The notes beneath the pieces were generated by a model, which worked only from the letters and a program-made list of their open reading frames with translations, was not told the DNA's origin and did not search any database. A program made the position numbers and the translations under genes. DNA of 64,000 nt from JAAYUJ01 sp963698165 (GTDB lineage: Bacteria; Desulfobacterota; Syntrophobacteria; Syntrophobacterales; Syntrophobacteraceae): contig CAVOPT010000013.1 of the NCBI GenBank assembly GCA_963698165.1, positions 62,001 through 126,000 on the forward strand, written 5' to 3'. Below are positions 26,682 through 35,258 of this stretch, in pieces. Numbering within the stretch: the stretch's first letter is position 1; every line of letters begins with the position of its first letter.

Positions 26682-28226
26682 TCATTTACGCGGCAACCCC
26701 ATGGAAGACCTGTAAATGGACATCTGCTTCGCCCTTCCGAGCCGATCCGTGATCTGGTCCCATTCGGCCGCAACCTGGTCCATGGCCTTCCGCACCGGGA
26801 TCTCGCCTTTCACCGCGGAGTACACCTGCTTTTCAAAAGCAAGGGTATAGTCGTTGAAGCCCGGGATTCTCAGGTCGAGGGCCACGTTGGGAGACTCAAG
26901 ACTCACCCGTATCACTTCCAGGTACTCAGATGCGCAGGGGGCGGAAAAAGATCGGGTCCACGCATCCATGTTGGTGAAATGCGAAAAACGGTACGGATTG
27001 ATGCCGGTATTGCTCTTGACCACGTCCCCGAGGCTGTTCTCCGGATTGCCATACCACATGATGAAGTCCCACGCCGCCTCTTTTTGACGGCTGTTGCGAG
27101 GAACCCCTCCCACCCATCCACCAAAAGCCAGGAAGGGGACCTTCTGAGGCCGCTGAAGCGCCTCCCAGCGCTTTCCCAGACCGTCCCAAACCTCGGTGGT
27201 GCCGGGCAGGACGAAATACCCCACCCTGCCGACAACGGCGGAATTGTTCGGGTCCGCGCTCAGTGGCCCCGTATCACCCCAGTCGAGGGTCATCGCCGCA
27301 TCTCCCCGGACGAATGCCTTGCGTGTATCCAGGATGCCGAACTCATCCGAACCGGGGGGGCAGAACTTCAGAATGTCCACGTACTCCTGGACCGCACGCA
27401 CCCAGCCCGGATTGTTCACCTGGGGAGCCATGGTATCCGGGGCAAAGAACTGGGCGCCCGGTGATCCACGGTGATTGGTGTAGGCGGAAGCCCGGCTGAA
27501 CACATCCCAGAACTGCTGGGTGCCCGGCGCGAAAGGCTCCGTTGTGCCACTCACGGTGCGGCCATCCGGCCCCTTGCGGCCGTGGAAGAACTCGGCCATG
27601 TCCCGGTATTGACTCCAGGTGTCAGGCGGCGCCAGATTGTAGCCGTACTTTGCCCTGAATTCGTTGCGGTTCGCCGGATCCTCGAAGAGATCCTTGCGGT
27701 AATAGCCAAAGTACAGATCCCCATCGATGGTGACGGCTACTGTTTTTCCTTCCCATTTCATCAACCTGTCCAAATAAATGGGGAGTATGTCATCGAGATC
27801 TTCGTGGGAAGCAAGGTCCGCCGGGAGCTCAGCCAGGAAGGGGAAGAAGTCGCCGGTCCATTGGGAGGCGAAGAAGATCACGTCGAACACGTTCTCTTCT
27901 GCCGTTAGGCCCTTCATGTAATTGGAAAACAACTGGTCGTAAGGAAAATCGATGATCTGAACGGTGCCCCCGGTGACACTCTCCCATGTCCTTGCATGCG
28001 CTTTCGCCGGATAACCTATGGCGGGAGCGGACATGACGCCGACCTTGATGACGACACCGTCGAATCGCTTGTTGGCGGCCAGTGACATGGGGGGCAAACA
28101 AAGGGCAAGAATCAACATCATGCATGGCAAGCCCTTTCTTGCCCCACCTATTCCGTGGAACCGGGGAGCAGTCGCCTTTCCTGCAAACCTCCATAAACTT
28201 CCGGGAGAACTTGTCCCGCCTGTCAT
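26682..28226 (-). CDS. Family 1 extracellular solute-binding protein (sugar-type)
   Basis: A 514-residue type-II binding protein. I start it at ATG 28226, preceded by GGGAGGAG. An alternative start at Met-36/37 (MMLILALCLPP) would give a more standard signal peptide. The mature part shows the SBP_bac_1 layout: IKVGVMSAPAIGYPAK, FDVIFFASQW, VAVTIDGDLYFGYYRKDLFEDP, TWSQYRDMAEFFHG, FVRGDAAMTLDWGDTG, FGGWVGGVPRNSRQKEAAWDFIMW. Such proteins normally serve ABC sugar importers, but the gene is the first of an operon continuing with a second binding protein and a hybrid kinase, without permeases. A role in signalling is inferred from context. Confidence 0.88.
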   Translation of the reverse strand: MTGGTSSPGSLWRFAGKATAPRFHGIGGARKGLPCMMLILALCLPPMSLAANKRFDGVVIKVGVMSAPAIGYPAKAHARTWESVTGGTVQIIDFPYDQLFSNYMKGLTAEENVFDVIFFASQWTGDFFPFLAELPADLASHEDLDDILPIYLDRLMKWEGKTVAVTIDGDLYFGYYRKDLFEDPANRNEFRAKYGYNLAPPDTWSQYRDMAEFFHGRKGPDGRTVSGTTEPFAPGTQQFWDVFSRASAYTNHRGSPGAQFFAPDTMAPQVNNPGWVRAVQEYVDILKFCPPGSDEFGILDTRKAFVRGDAAMTLDWGDTGPLSADPNNSAVVGRVGYFVLPGTTEVWDGLGKRWEALQRPQKVPFLAFGGWVGGVPRNSRQKEAAWDFIMWYGNPENSLGDVVKSNTGINPYRFSHFTNMDAWTRSFSAPCASEYLEVIRVSLESPNVALDLRIPGFNDYTLAFEKQVYSAVKGEIPVRKAMDQVAAEWDQITDRLGRAKQMSIYRSSMGLPRK

Positions 28227-28755
28227 CGCATGCTCCTCCCTCGTCACCCGGGACGGCACGAACAGACCTCCCCACGCGACGCATGCCGGTTTGGTGGACC
28301 ATAAGAATTGCGCAGTTCGCCGGGAATCGAAAGGTGGATTTTCCCTTCCAGCATTCAACCCTAGTTTCAGGTCTTTCCCGGACGAGGGCTCATCGGTTCC
28401 TTGATTAAAGGGTCATGGGATCTTCTTGATCCGTTGGGATCCAATTCCTCCCGTACTGATGCCAATTGGGTGCCAGACAAAGAAAATTCAAGAAAAGAAA
28501 TCGGCCTCCCGGCCTGAAGTGCTTGGATATCATGGTTCCAGTTGGGATCAATGATGCGATTTTACGGTGGAACCGTCAATATCCTTTATGTTAAATGGGC
28601 CATTGATGAGGTTCCGATTCATTGTAAGGCATTCCCAAGCGGGTTCCTGAAAACCGGCGACCACGCCCTGCGACCGGGGCGAGCTCGTCGCCATGAGCTT
28701 CCCGATGGCCTCCCGGCTTGGGCGAATCCACCTCGAGTTTCCTTGAAAAGCGCTC
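28227..28755. other. 529-bp divergent intergenic region
   Basis: Lies between the divergently transcribed binding-protein/kinase operon (minus) and the MBOAT gene (plus). No gene is supported. It should contain both promoters and any operator for the sensing operon. I do not see a convincing palindrome. Confidence 0.5.
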
Positions 28756-30270
28756 ATGGACTTCAGTTCCGTCGTCTTCCTTTTCTTCTTCCTGCCCGTG
28801 GTGTGGACAGCCTACTTCCTGTCCCCCAGCAGGGGCAGAAACGCTCTCCTCGTGTTGGCAAGCTTTGCTTTCTACGGCTGGGGCGAGAGAGAACATCTGT
28901 TTGTCCTCCTTTTTTCCATCCTTTTCAACTACTCGATAGGACTTTGCACCCACTTTTTGGAACGACCCATTCCAGCGAACGGACCAGGGGAGCACCCTGA
29001 CAGGGTGGAGGAAGGAGCTGGCAGCGCACGGTCGACGGCCAAGAAGTGGCTCCTGATATCTGGGATCACGGTCAACCTGGGCCTTCTCGCCTTTTACAAG
29101 TACGTTCATTTTGCCCTCTCGACCCTTGCCCCGGTTTTGGGCCGGTCTCCCGACGACTGGGCTTCACTGGGCGTCTCCCATGCACCAGTGGGCATATCGT
29201 TTTTCACTTTTCACGCCATTTCTTACCTGATGGATCTTTACCGGCACCGGGCAACCCCAAGGCTCCATCCCGTGGATTTTGCCCTGTATTTGTCCCTCTT
29301 TCCCAAGATGCTTGCGGGTCCGATCGTTCCTTACCACGTTATGGAACACCAACTGGGGAAGCGGCGGGTGACCTCGGAGGGCTTTGTGGCCGGAATCGAG
29401 CGATTCATCACGGGGCTCGCGAAAAAAACCCTTATTGCCAATCCCCTGGCTGCAGTGGCCGACGGAGTGTTCTCCCTGCCCGGCGGTGAAGTCTCCTTTC
29501 CCCTGGCCTGGTTGGGGTTGATCTGCTTTTCCCTCCAAATCTACTTCGATTTTTCAGCCTATTCCGACATGGCCATAGGCCTTGGCAAGACTTTCGGATT
29601 CGATTTCCCGGAGAATTTCAATTTCCCGTACATTTCCCAGTCTGTTCAGGAATTCTGGCGCCGATGGCACATCTCCCTTTCTCAATGGTTCAGGGATTAT
29701 CTCTATATTCCCCTTGGAGGCAACCGCTGCTCCAAATGGAGGACCTATTTCAACCTTGCCGCGGTGTTTCTCCTCTGCGGATTGTGGCACGGAGCCAGCC
29801 TCAACTTTATTCTCTGGGGCGGGTGGTACGGCCTGTTTCTCATCGCGGAGAGAACGCCCCTTGGATCCATCATGGGGGCATCCTGGCGACCCCTCAGACA
29901 CGGTTACACGATGGTGGTCGTCCTGATGGGCTGGCTCATCTTCCGCGGAGACACTCCCCTCCAGAGCTGGGTATTCCTGCAGGCCATTGTCGGCCTTGGC
30001 CCCGAGACGAGCGGAGTACACTACCCAGGCCTGTTCCTCAATGGGGAGGTCATCCTCTGTATGCTTATCGGGACAGCCCTTTCCATGCCCCTTTCGAAGA
30101 CTTTGAAGAACTGGGCCGTGTCATTGGCGACAACCCCGCGCCTGTCGGGGCGCATTGCTTCGTGGGGCCTGAACATGACCTATGCGGCGTGGCTGGGGAC
30201 CCTGTTTCTCGTGTCCTGCATGTCTCTGGCGGGAGGAACGCACAACCCGTTTATATACTTCAAGTTTTAA
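28756..30270 (+). CDS. MBOAT O-acyltransferase (AlgI-like)
   Basis: A 504-residue polytopic inner-membrane O-acyltransferase. About ten hydrophobic helices. MBOAT landmarks: FAFYGWGE, VGISFFTFHAISYLMD, FPKMLAGPIV, IYFDFSAYSDMAIGLGKTFGF, VQEFWRRWHISLSQWFRDYLYIPLGG and LCGLWHGAS, whose His (codon 29788-29790, residue 345) is the expected catalytic histidine. It transfers acetyl groups across the membrane onto a polysaccharide, usually with an AlgJ/AlgX partner, and such a partner follows 82 bases later. No alginate polymerase or synthase is nearby, so the substrate is another exopolymer or unknown. Start ATG 28756. Confidence 0.94.
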   Translation: MDFSSVVFLFFFLPVVWTAYFLSPSRGRNALLVLASFAFYGWGEREHLFVLLFSILFNYSIGLCTHFLERPIPANGPGEHPDRVEEGAGSARSTAKKWLLISGITVNLGLLAFYKYVHFALSTLAPVLGRSPDDWASLGVSHAPVGISFFTFHAISYLMDLYRHRATPRLHPVDFALYLSLFPKMLAGPIVPYHVMEHQLGKRRVTSEGFVAGIERFITGLAKKTLIANPLAAVADGVFSLPGGEVSFPLAWLGLICFSLQIYFDFSAYSDMAIGLGKTFGFDFPENFNFPYISQSVQEFWRRWHISLSQWFRDYLYIPLGGNRCSKWRTYFNLAAVFLLCGLWHGASLNFILWGGWYGLFLIAERTPLGSIMGASWRPLRHGYTMVVVLMGWLIFRGDTPLQSWVFLQAIVGLGPETSGVHYPGLFLNGEVILCMLIGTALSMPLSKTLKNWAVSLATTPRLSGRIASWGLNMTYAAWLGTLFLVSCMSLAGGTHNPFIYFKF

Positions 30271-30352
30271 TCGCTTCACCTTGAGTGGGCGGCTTTTGGA
30301 TGGAACAGGCGAGGACCAAGGGCAAAAGGGGATGGATTCAGGTTAAAGGAAT

Positions 30353-31489
30353 ATGGGCAGGATGCCAAAGCTCGGTAAAGTCATCTGCATTGCTCTTTTT
30401 TTCGCTCTCCTCTGGCTTCCGTTACTCCAGATGGCCCTGCGTTTCTACCCGGAGTTCGAGGAGGCGGAAAAGCGTGAACTCGCCAAGCCCCCACAACTGA
30501 GCCTGGAAGCCCTGAGCCGCTTACCCCGCGAGTTCAACGGCTATGCCGCCGACAATTTCGGCTTTCGTCCCGATTTGATCCGATGGAACAGCATCCTGAA
30601 GACAAGACTCCTCGGAATCTCTCCCATACCGAGTGTCATCGTGGGGAAGGACGCCTGGTTGTTCTACTGCTCTGAAGCCCTTGCAGACGGCAACACCATT
30701 AACGATTACAGGGGAACCATCCCGTTGCCGGACTCGGAGCTGGTGAAGCTTCAACAGCGCCTCGAAGAGAACAGAAGGATGTTCTCAAAGAGGAACATCC
30801 TCTACGTGGTGGTCATTGTGCCGAACAAGAACACGGTCTACGGGGAATATCTTCCGGACGGCATTGTGAAGCACCGCCCAACGACACGTTTAGACCAGTT
30901 GATGTCCCACCTTGAAAAGCACTCGACCATGAGGGTCATCGATTTGCGAGAGACTTTCCACCGGGCCAGGGTCGAACATCCGCTCTACTGGAAGACCGAT
31001 TCCCACTGGAACAGTTACGGAGCATACGTCGCCTACGCGGAGATCATGAAGCACATTTCCATGAAGATCCCCGCAGTGCGCTCCATCTCCGTCTCCCCTG
31101 AATCGGTGAGAGTGGAAACGAACCCTGCCGGGGGCGATCTCGCTCAGATGCTTTTCATGCAGGATCTGCTGCCCGAGGAAAACGAAACGCGGTTCAGCGC
31201 GGGGCCTGCGAGGGAAGGCGGGCTGCTCGGCACACTGCTTTTCCGGCATGATTCCTTCGGCGACGGGCTCTATCCCTTCCTGCGCATGCACTTCAAAAGC
31301 ATTGTGAACATCGCCCCATTCGCACCGTACCTCCTCGAAGACATCGAGAGGCGGAAACCGGAAGTCCTTCTGCATGTCTTTGCAGAACGGTACATCACCC
31401 AGGCTCTCCACGACGATTTCTATTACAGGGAGGCTACCCAGGGAAGCCTTCATCGTTTGGGCGAGGCGACTGCAGCCGGTAACCGGTGA
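30353..31489 (+). CDS. AlgJ/AlgX-like O-acetyltransferase (SGNH/DHHW)
   Basis: A 378-residue periplasmic protein anchored by an N-terminal helix (about residues 8-27, ICIALFFALLWLPLLQMAL). Conserved elements of the AlgX/AlgJ (DHHW/ALGX) family are visible: NFGFRPDLIRWNS, VIVGKDAWLFY, YVVVIVPNKNTVYGEYLP, the active-site YWKTDSHWNSYGA (Asp-x-His pair), and LLFRHDSFGDGLYPFL, which contains the nucleophilic serine. It would complete acetyl transfer for the adjacent AlgI-like protein. The start could be 30353 or the ATG at 30362. Operon partner of the MBOAT gene. Confidence 0.9.
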   Translation: MGRMPKLGKVICIALFFALLWLPLLQMALRFYPEFEEAEKRELAKPPQLSLEALSRLPREFNGYAADNFGFRPDLIRWNSILKTRLLGISPIPSVIVGKDAWLFYCSEALADGNTINDYRGTIPLPDSELVKLQQRLEENRRMFSKRNILYVVVIVPNKNTVYGEYLPDGIVKHRPTTRLDQLMSHLEKHSTMRVIDLRETFHRARVEHPLYWKTDSHWNSYGAYVAYAEIMKHISMKIPAVRSISVSPESVRVETNPAGGDLAQMLFMQDLLPEENETRFSAGPAREGGLLGTLLFRHDSFGDGLYPFLRMHFKSIVNIAPFAPYLLEDIERRKPEVLLHVFAERYITQALHDDFYYREATQGSLHRLGEATAAGNR

Positions 31490-31830
31490 ACTGCTTCAGC
31501 TACAATCACTGAAATCGAACAGACGAATCTTCATATTTGAGCTACCTTCCATGTCTCCAAGACGGATTTTGAGGCGACTGCCAGAAAAGCCCGGGATGTT
31601 GGTTTTACACTGATTGAAAGACCGAAGGTGCTTCTCAGCAAGACAGTGATTATGAAAAAGACTGATGATCACCGCCGCTGCCGGGGCAATTAGCGTGCGG
31701 CGATGAAGCTGACAGTCATGACCTTCGGTGGACACCCGAAAGCGCTCATTGAAGCTGAAATTGCGGAAGTGCGGAAACCACGCGAGCGACCAGATCGACC
31801 ACCCCGGACCATGCAGAGGAAGGCAAAACA
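31490..31830. other. 341-bp region with a possible 43-codon leader frame
   Basis: Most of this stretch is non-coding. From 31703 a 43-codon frame (MKLTVMTFGGHPKALIEAE...) ends at 31834 in a TGA overlapping the ATG of the next gene (ATGA). This resembles translational coupling, but there is no recognisable domain and it may be coincidence or a relic carried in with the hydrolase gene. Confidence 0.35.
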
Positions 31831-32655
31831 ATGAGCACGATCACGACGAAAGACGGCACGCAGATCTACTACAAGGACTGGGGCGGTGGACAGCCCGTGG
31901 TCTTCAGTCACGGCTGGCCACTCAATGCCGACAGCTGGGAGGCGCAGATGCTCTTCCTGGCATCCAACGGTTATCGCTGCATCGCCCATGACCGTCGCGG
32001 ACATGGCCGCTCCAGCCAGCCATGGAATGGCAACGAGATGAACACCTACGCCGACGACCTCGCGACGCTCATCGAGACGCTCGACCTCAAGGATGCCGTG
32101 TTGTTCGGCTTCTCCACGGGCGGCGGTGAAGTCGCCCGTTATATCGGCCGCCACGGAACGAAGCGCGTGGCCAGGGCGGGTCTGATCTCCGCCGTCCCGC
32201 CGCTGATGCTGAAGACGGCGGCAAATCCTGGCGGCCTGCCTGTGGAAGTCTTCGACCAACTCCGTGCCGCCTCCATCGCCGACCGCTCGCAGCTCTACAA
32301 GGATCTCGCCAGTGGCCCGTTTTTCGGCTTCAACAGGCCGGGCGCCAAGGTCTCGCAGGGCATGATCGACTGGTTCTGGCTTCAGGGAATGCAGGCCGGC
32401 CACAAGAACGCGCTCGACTGCATCAAGGCCTTCTCCGAGACGGACTTCACCGAGGACCTGAAAAAGTTCGACATCCCGACGCTGATCCTCCACGGCGACG
32501 ACGACCAGATCGTTCCGATCAGCGCCGCGGCCCTGGCCTCGGCGAAACTCGTCAAGAACGCAACCTTGAAGGTCTACCCGGGAGCGCCACATGGCTTGAC
32601 CGATACGCACAAGGACCAGCTCAACGCCGACCTGCTGGCGTTCCTCAAGGCCTGA
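31831..32655 (+). CDS. Alpha/beta hydrolase, cofactor-free haloperoxidase type
   Basis: A 274-residue cytoplasmic alpha/beta hydrolase of the non-heme chloroperoxidase/arylesterase family. The start ATG 31831 follows AGAGGAAGGC. The oxyanion-hole motif is SHGWP (residues 26-30). The nucleophile S95 lies in GFSTGGG, the acid in HGDDDQIVP (residues 221-229) and H254 in GAPHGLT. The family is widespread in aerobic Proteobacteria and is commonly transferred, so it looks like an accessory gene here. It begins a same-strand series that continues to the pirin gene. Real substrate unknown. Confidence 0.93.
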   Translation: MSTITTKDGTQIYYKDWGGGQPVVFSHGWPLNADSWEAQMLFLASNGYRCIAHDRRGHGRSSQPWNGNEMNTYADDLATLIETLDLKDAVLFGFSTGGGEVARYIGRHGTKRVARAGLISAVPPLMLKTAANPGGLPVEVFDQLRAASIADRSQLYKDLASGPFFGFNRPGAKVSQGMIDWFWLQGMQAGHKNALDCIKAFSETDFTEDLKKFDIPTLILHGDDDQIVPISAAALASAKLVKNATLKVYPGAPHGLTDTHKDQLNADLLAFLKA

Positions 32656-33029
32656 TTCCGCTTTGCCGGCGTCCATTCATGCGCCACAGGAAGGGCACGC
32701 ACAGGTGATTCTCCGGCCTGAGCCTCATGTCGGCCACGCTGTTGCAGCCGGCGCCGGGACGATGCGGTGGGCCCAGTCGTAAAGGCGTGAGGCCCGGAAA
32801 ACCACCCAGACTGGACAATCGACTTCTCAAATGGGACGTGAGTGAACAGCCGCCACATGAACCGATTGGGGGCGATCGGGCCAAAAAGGACGGCGGGGGG
32901 TCATCATCGTCCTGGCTCGGACCATGGGTCTGCATCATGCCGTTTAATATATGTTGGTGCATTCGGTCACCAAACCTATCAGCAACCTGTTCATCATCCC
33001 ATGACGACTCAATCGGAAGCGAGGTCACT
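32656..33029. other. 374-bp intergenic region
   Basis: No recognisable gene or repeat. Open frames extend from it into the next gene, but the first plausible ribosome-binding site (GGAAGCGAGG) supports translation from 33030. Confidence 0.5.
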
Positions 33030-33347
33030 ATGCCCATCAAGATGCGGATCATGTTCCCCGGTAACTACTCAGTCGTGACCCGATATTCGGGGAACGAGAA
33101 GCGGGAAAGATGCCAGAAACTCACCATCAGGGAACTGACGGCTGATGAAAAGCAGCACCTGGGACCTGAAGACAGTGGTGACGGTGTGCCAACACACCAG
33201 ATCACCTTCTACGATTTCGGCTGCAAGAGACTCCTGAATGCCAGGCTCAAGGAAGATCTGGAAGACAAGGCCGTTTTCGAAACCCAGGGCAAGGAGTACG
33301 AATTCTCACCCCTTCGTCCCTCGCGCAGGGCGGAGGCTTCAAGCTGA
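33030..33347 (+). CDS. Hypothetical small protein
   Basis: A 105-residue protein starting at ATG 33030 (MPIKMRIMFPGNYSVV), about 8 bases after GGAAGCGAGG. No domain recognised. It is mixed alpha/beta in appearance, with YDFGCKRLLNARLKEDLEDK in the middle and no signal peptide or membrane segment. Codon content is compatible with coding. It lies between the hydrolase and the isochorismatase-like gene and is not obviously in an operon with either. Confidence 0.5.
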   Translation: MPIKMRIMFPGNYSVVTRYSGNEKRERCQKLTIRELTADEKQHLGPEDSGDGVPTHQITFYDFGCKRLLNARLKEDLEDKAVFETQGKEYEFSPLRPSRRAEASS

Positions 33348-33940
33348 CGCGCCTGGAGGCGCCAGCGGGGTTCAACGGATCACTCCTCGATTCGAGCCAC
33401 GGGCTCGCCTCGCGAAAATCCCGAGAGACAGCAGGAAACAGCATAGAGCGCTAAGTACAGAACCTTACAAAAAGGTGTCCACACTCCACTCCGCCATGCC
33501 GGCGAAAGCCGGTATCCAGAGACTTTTCCTGGATTCCGGGTCAAGCCCGGAATGACGACCGCCTTATCGGCCATTTTAATGCGTTGAGCTGCACTGAGCA
33601 CGCGTCCACGGAATAGAGTGGCCAAAACGGGGAGGCAACTCCCACCGACCGTCATTGGCGCGATGGCGGGAATGACTAATGGACTTTTCCGTTTTTGGAC
33701 ACTCCATTGTGTGTTGCTGTGCCAAGGGGTTGTGCTGGCCCTGGTCAACACCCCGATGACGGAGCTTGCCCAAAACTTGAGCCTACCTGACGGAAGTCCT
33801 TTGTTCGGCATTCCTTCCCGGGAAGTATTGCCACCCACCACCTGATGTCATACTGTTCAACAAATGACAATTCCGCTGCCTCTGTACTGGCGGCTTGAAT
33901 GCCACATTTAAGCATAACCAGAAAGAAAGGAGGATGTAAC
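33348..33940. other. 593-bp gene-free region with dispersed repeats
   Basis: No supported gene. It contains a double-hairpin repeat at 33496-33556 and a partial second copy near 33649-33676. The block 33600-33845 reads as an apparently open frame on both strands, without a credible start or a known domain, and may be the end of a decayed mobile element. Confidence 0.45.
33496..33556 (+). repeat. Dispersed palindromic repeat with two hairpins
   Basis: The unit contains two perfect 5-bp hairpins: CCGGC-GAAA-GCCGG (33499-33512, a GNRA tetraloop) and CCGGG-TCAAG-CCCGG (33536-33550), joined by ATCCAG...TGGATTCC. This organisation matches a repeat class dispersed in many proteobacterial genomes that often yields spurious 'PAKAGIQ...LDSG' frames. 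A related partial end (GGCGGGAATGACT) occurs at 33667-33679. Confidence 0.7.
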
Positions 33941-34621
33941 ATGTCGAACATCCTGCCGGGCACCGATAATGGGCTTATCACCAAGGACAACTGTGCCGTG
34001 GTTTTCATTGATCACCAACCGCAGATGACGTTCGGAGTCGCAAACATCGATCGACAGCTTCTCATCAACAACGTCGTGCTGCTGGCCAAAGGGGCGAAGG
34101 AATTTGGCGTCCCGGCCATCCTCACCGCCGTGGAAACGGAATCATTCAGTGGCTACATCTGGCCTCAACTCATGGATGTCTTCCCCGGTCGGCAACCCAT
34201 CGAGCGCACCAGCATGAACTCATGGGACTCTCCCGCGTTCCGGGAAGCCATCAAAGCCACGGGCAGGAAAAACATCGTCGTCGCAGGGCTCTGGACCGAG
34301 GTGTGTGTCACATGGCCCACACTGCAGATGTTGAATGAAGGCTACAACGTCTACATCGTCGAAGACGCCTGTGGCGCCACATCCCAGTTGGCTCACGATG
34401 CCGCGATGCGACGCTGCGTCCAGGCCGGTGCAGTGCCTATGACAACCGTGGCCACCGTGCTTGAATTCCAGCGAGACTGGGCCAACCACGATCACTACGA
34501 TGTGCTCATGCGGTTGTTCCGTGAGCATGGTGGTGCTTACGGCAGCGGCATCGAGTATGCGTACTCGATGGTGCACAAAGCTCCCCAGGCAGCGGAGAAC
34601 CCGCATGTGGTGAAGAGATAG
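33941..34621 (+). CDS. Isochorismatase-family cysteine hydrolase (YcaC-like)
   Basis: A 226-residue protein starting at ATG 33941, seven bases after the strong AAAGGAGG. The family's catalytic triad is in place: D24 in VVFIDHQPQM, K110 in GRKNIVVAG, C122 in LWTEVCVTWPT. Further landmarks are FGVPAILTAVETESFSGY and VYIVEDACGATS. The YcaC group hydrolyses small amides or ureido compounds, but the substrate is unknown. The gene starts a compact same-strand series with the ABM, amidohydrolase and pirin genes (gaps of 60, 25 and 9 bases). Confidence 0.92.
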   Translation: MSNILPGTDNGLITKDNCAVVFIDHQPQMTFGVANIDRQLLINNVVLLAKGAKEFGVPAILTAVETESFSGYIWPQLMDVFPGRQPIERTSMNSWDSPAFREAIKATGRKNIVVAGLWTEVCVTWPTLQMLNEGYNVYIVEDACGATSQLAHDAAMRRCVQAGAVPMTTVATVLEFQRDWANHDHYDVLMRLFREHGGAYGSGIEYAYSMVHKAPQAAENPHVVKR

Positions 34622-34681
34622 TGTGTGGACAGCGAAACTCAGAGGCCCCCCTTGGACATCGCCGACAACACGAGGAGAGCA

Positions 34682-35233
34682 ATGAGCCATCCCTTGCACG
34701 TTGCCATCACGCGGAAAGTCAAACCAGGCTGTGAGCCTGCCTTTGAAGAGGCGATTCTGCGCTTCTTCGCCTCTTCGTTCTCCCAGGCGGGGACTTTGGG
34801 GGCCTATCTATTGCGCCCGCTTCCCCGATCGAGCGACCGCACCTACGGGATTCTTCGTTCATTTGCCAGCGAGACGGACCGAGATGCCTTCTATGCTTCC
34901 GATGCATTCACCCAGTGGCAGAAAACGGTTGAGCCCCTTGTTGAGCCGGAATACAGTCGCCGGCCGCTGCACGGGTTGGAAGCGTTTTTTCGCGAGGGCC
35001 CACAAGGAACCCATCCGCCGCGTTGGAAGATGGCCTTGCTCACCCTGGCCGGGGTTTATCCTTCCGTTTACGTTTTCAGCCGCTTGCTTCACCCCATTAC
35101 GGGGACATGGTCTCCTGCCATGGCAATCTTCATGACCTCGGCACTGGTTGTAACGACCCTGGCATGGGTCGTCATGCCGATCCTCACACGCATGTTCAGT
35201 TTTTGGCTCAACGTGCGGCGGCCCCCCGGCTGA
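34682..35233 (+). CDS. ABM-domain protein with C-terminal membrane helices
   Basis: A 183-residue protein starting at ATG 34682 after GAGGAGAG. The first 95 residues form an antibiotic-biosynthesis-monooxygenase ferredoxin-like fold (VAITRKVKPGCEPAFEEAI; YLLRPLPRSSDRTYGILRSFAS; DAFYASDAFTQW). The C-terminal part has two membrane helices near 116-135 and 140-165. This ABM-plus-membrane architecture is a known family in Proteobacteria, also annotated as antibiotic biosynthesis monooxygenase. Its enzymatic role is unproven. Located between the isochorismatase-like and amidohydrolase genes. Confidence 0.87.
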   Translation: MSHPLHVAITRKVKPGCEPAFEEAILRFFASSFSQAGTLGAYLLRPLPRSSDRTYGILRSFASETDRDAFYASDAFTQWQKTVEPLVEPEYSRRPLHGLEAFFREGPQGTHPPRWKMALLTLAGVYPSVYVFSRLLHPITGTWSPAMAIFMTSALVVTTLAWVVMPILTRMFSFWLNVRRPPG

Positions 35234-35258
35234 GGAGGATAGAAACGGAGAGAGAGAC

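Noticed and set aside
33618..33845. Plus-strand open frame in the repeat region
   Set aside because: Contains a dispersed-repeat end and has no ribosome-binding site; judged non-coding.
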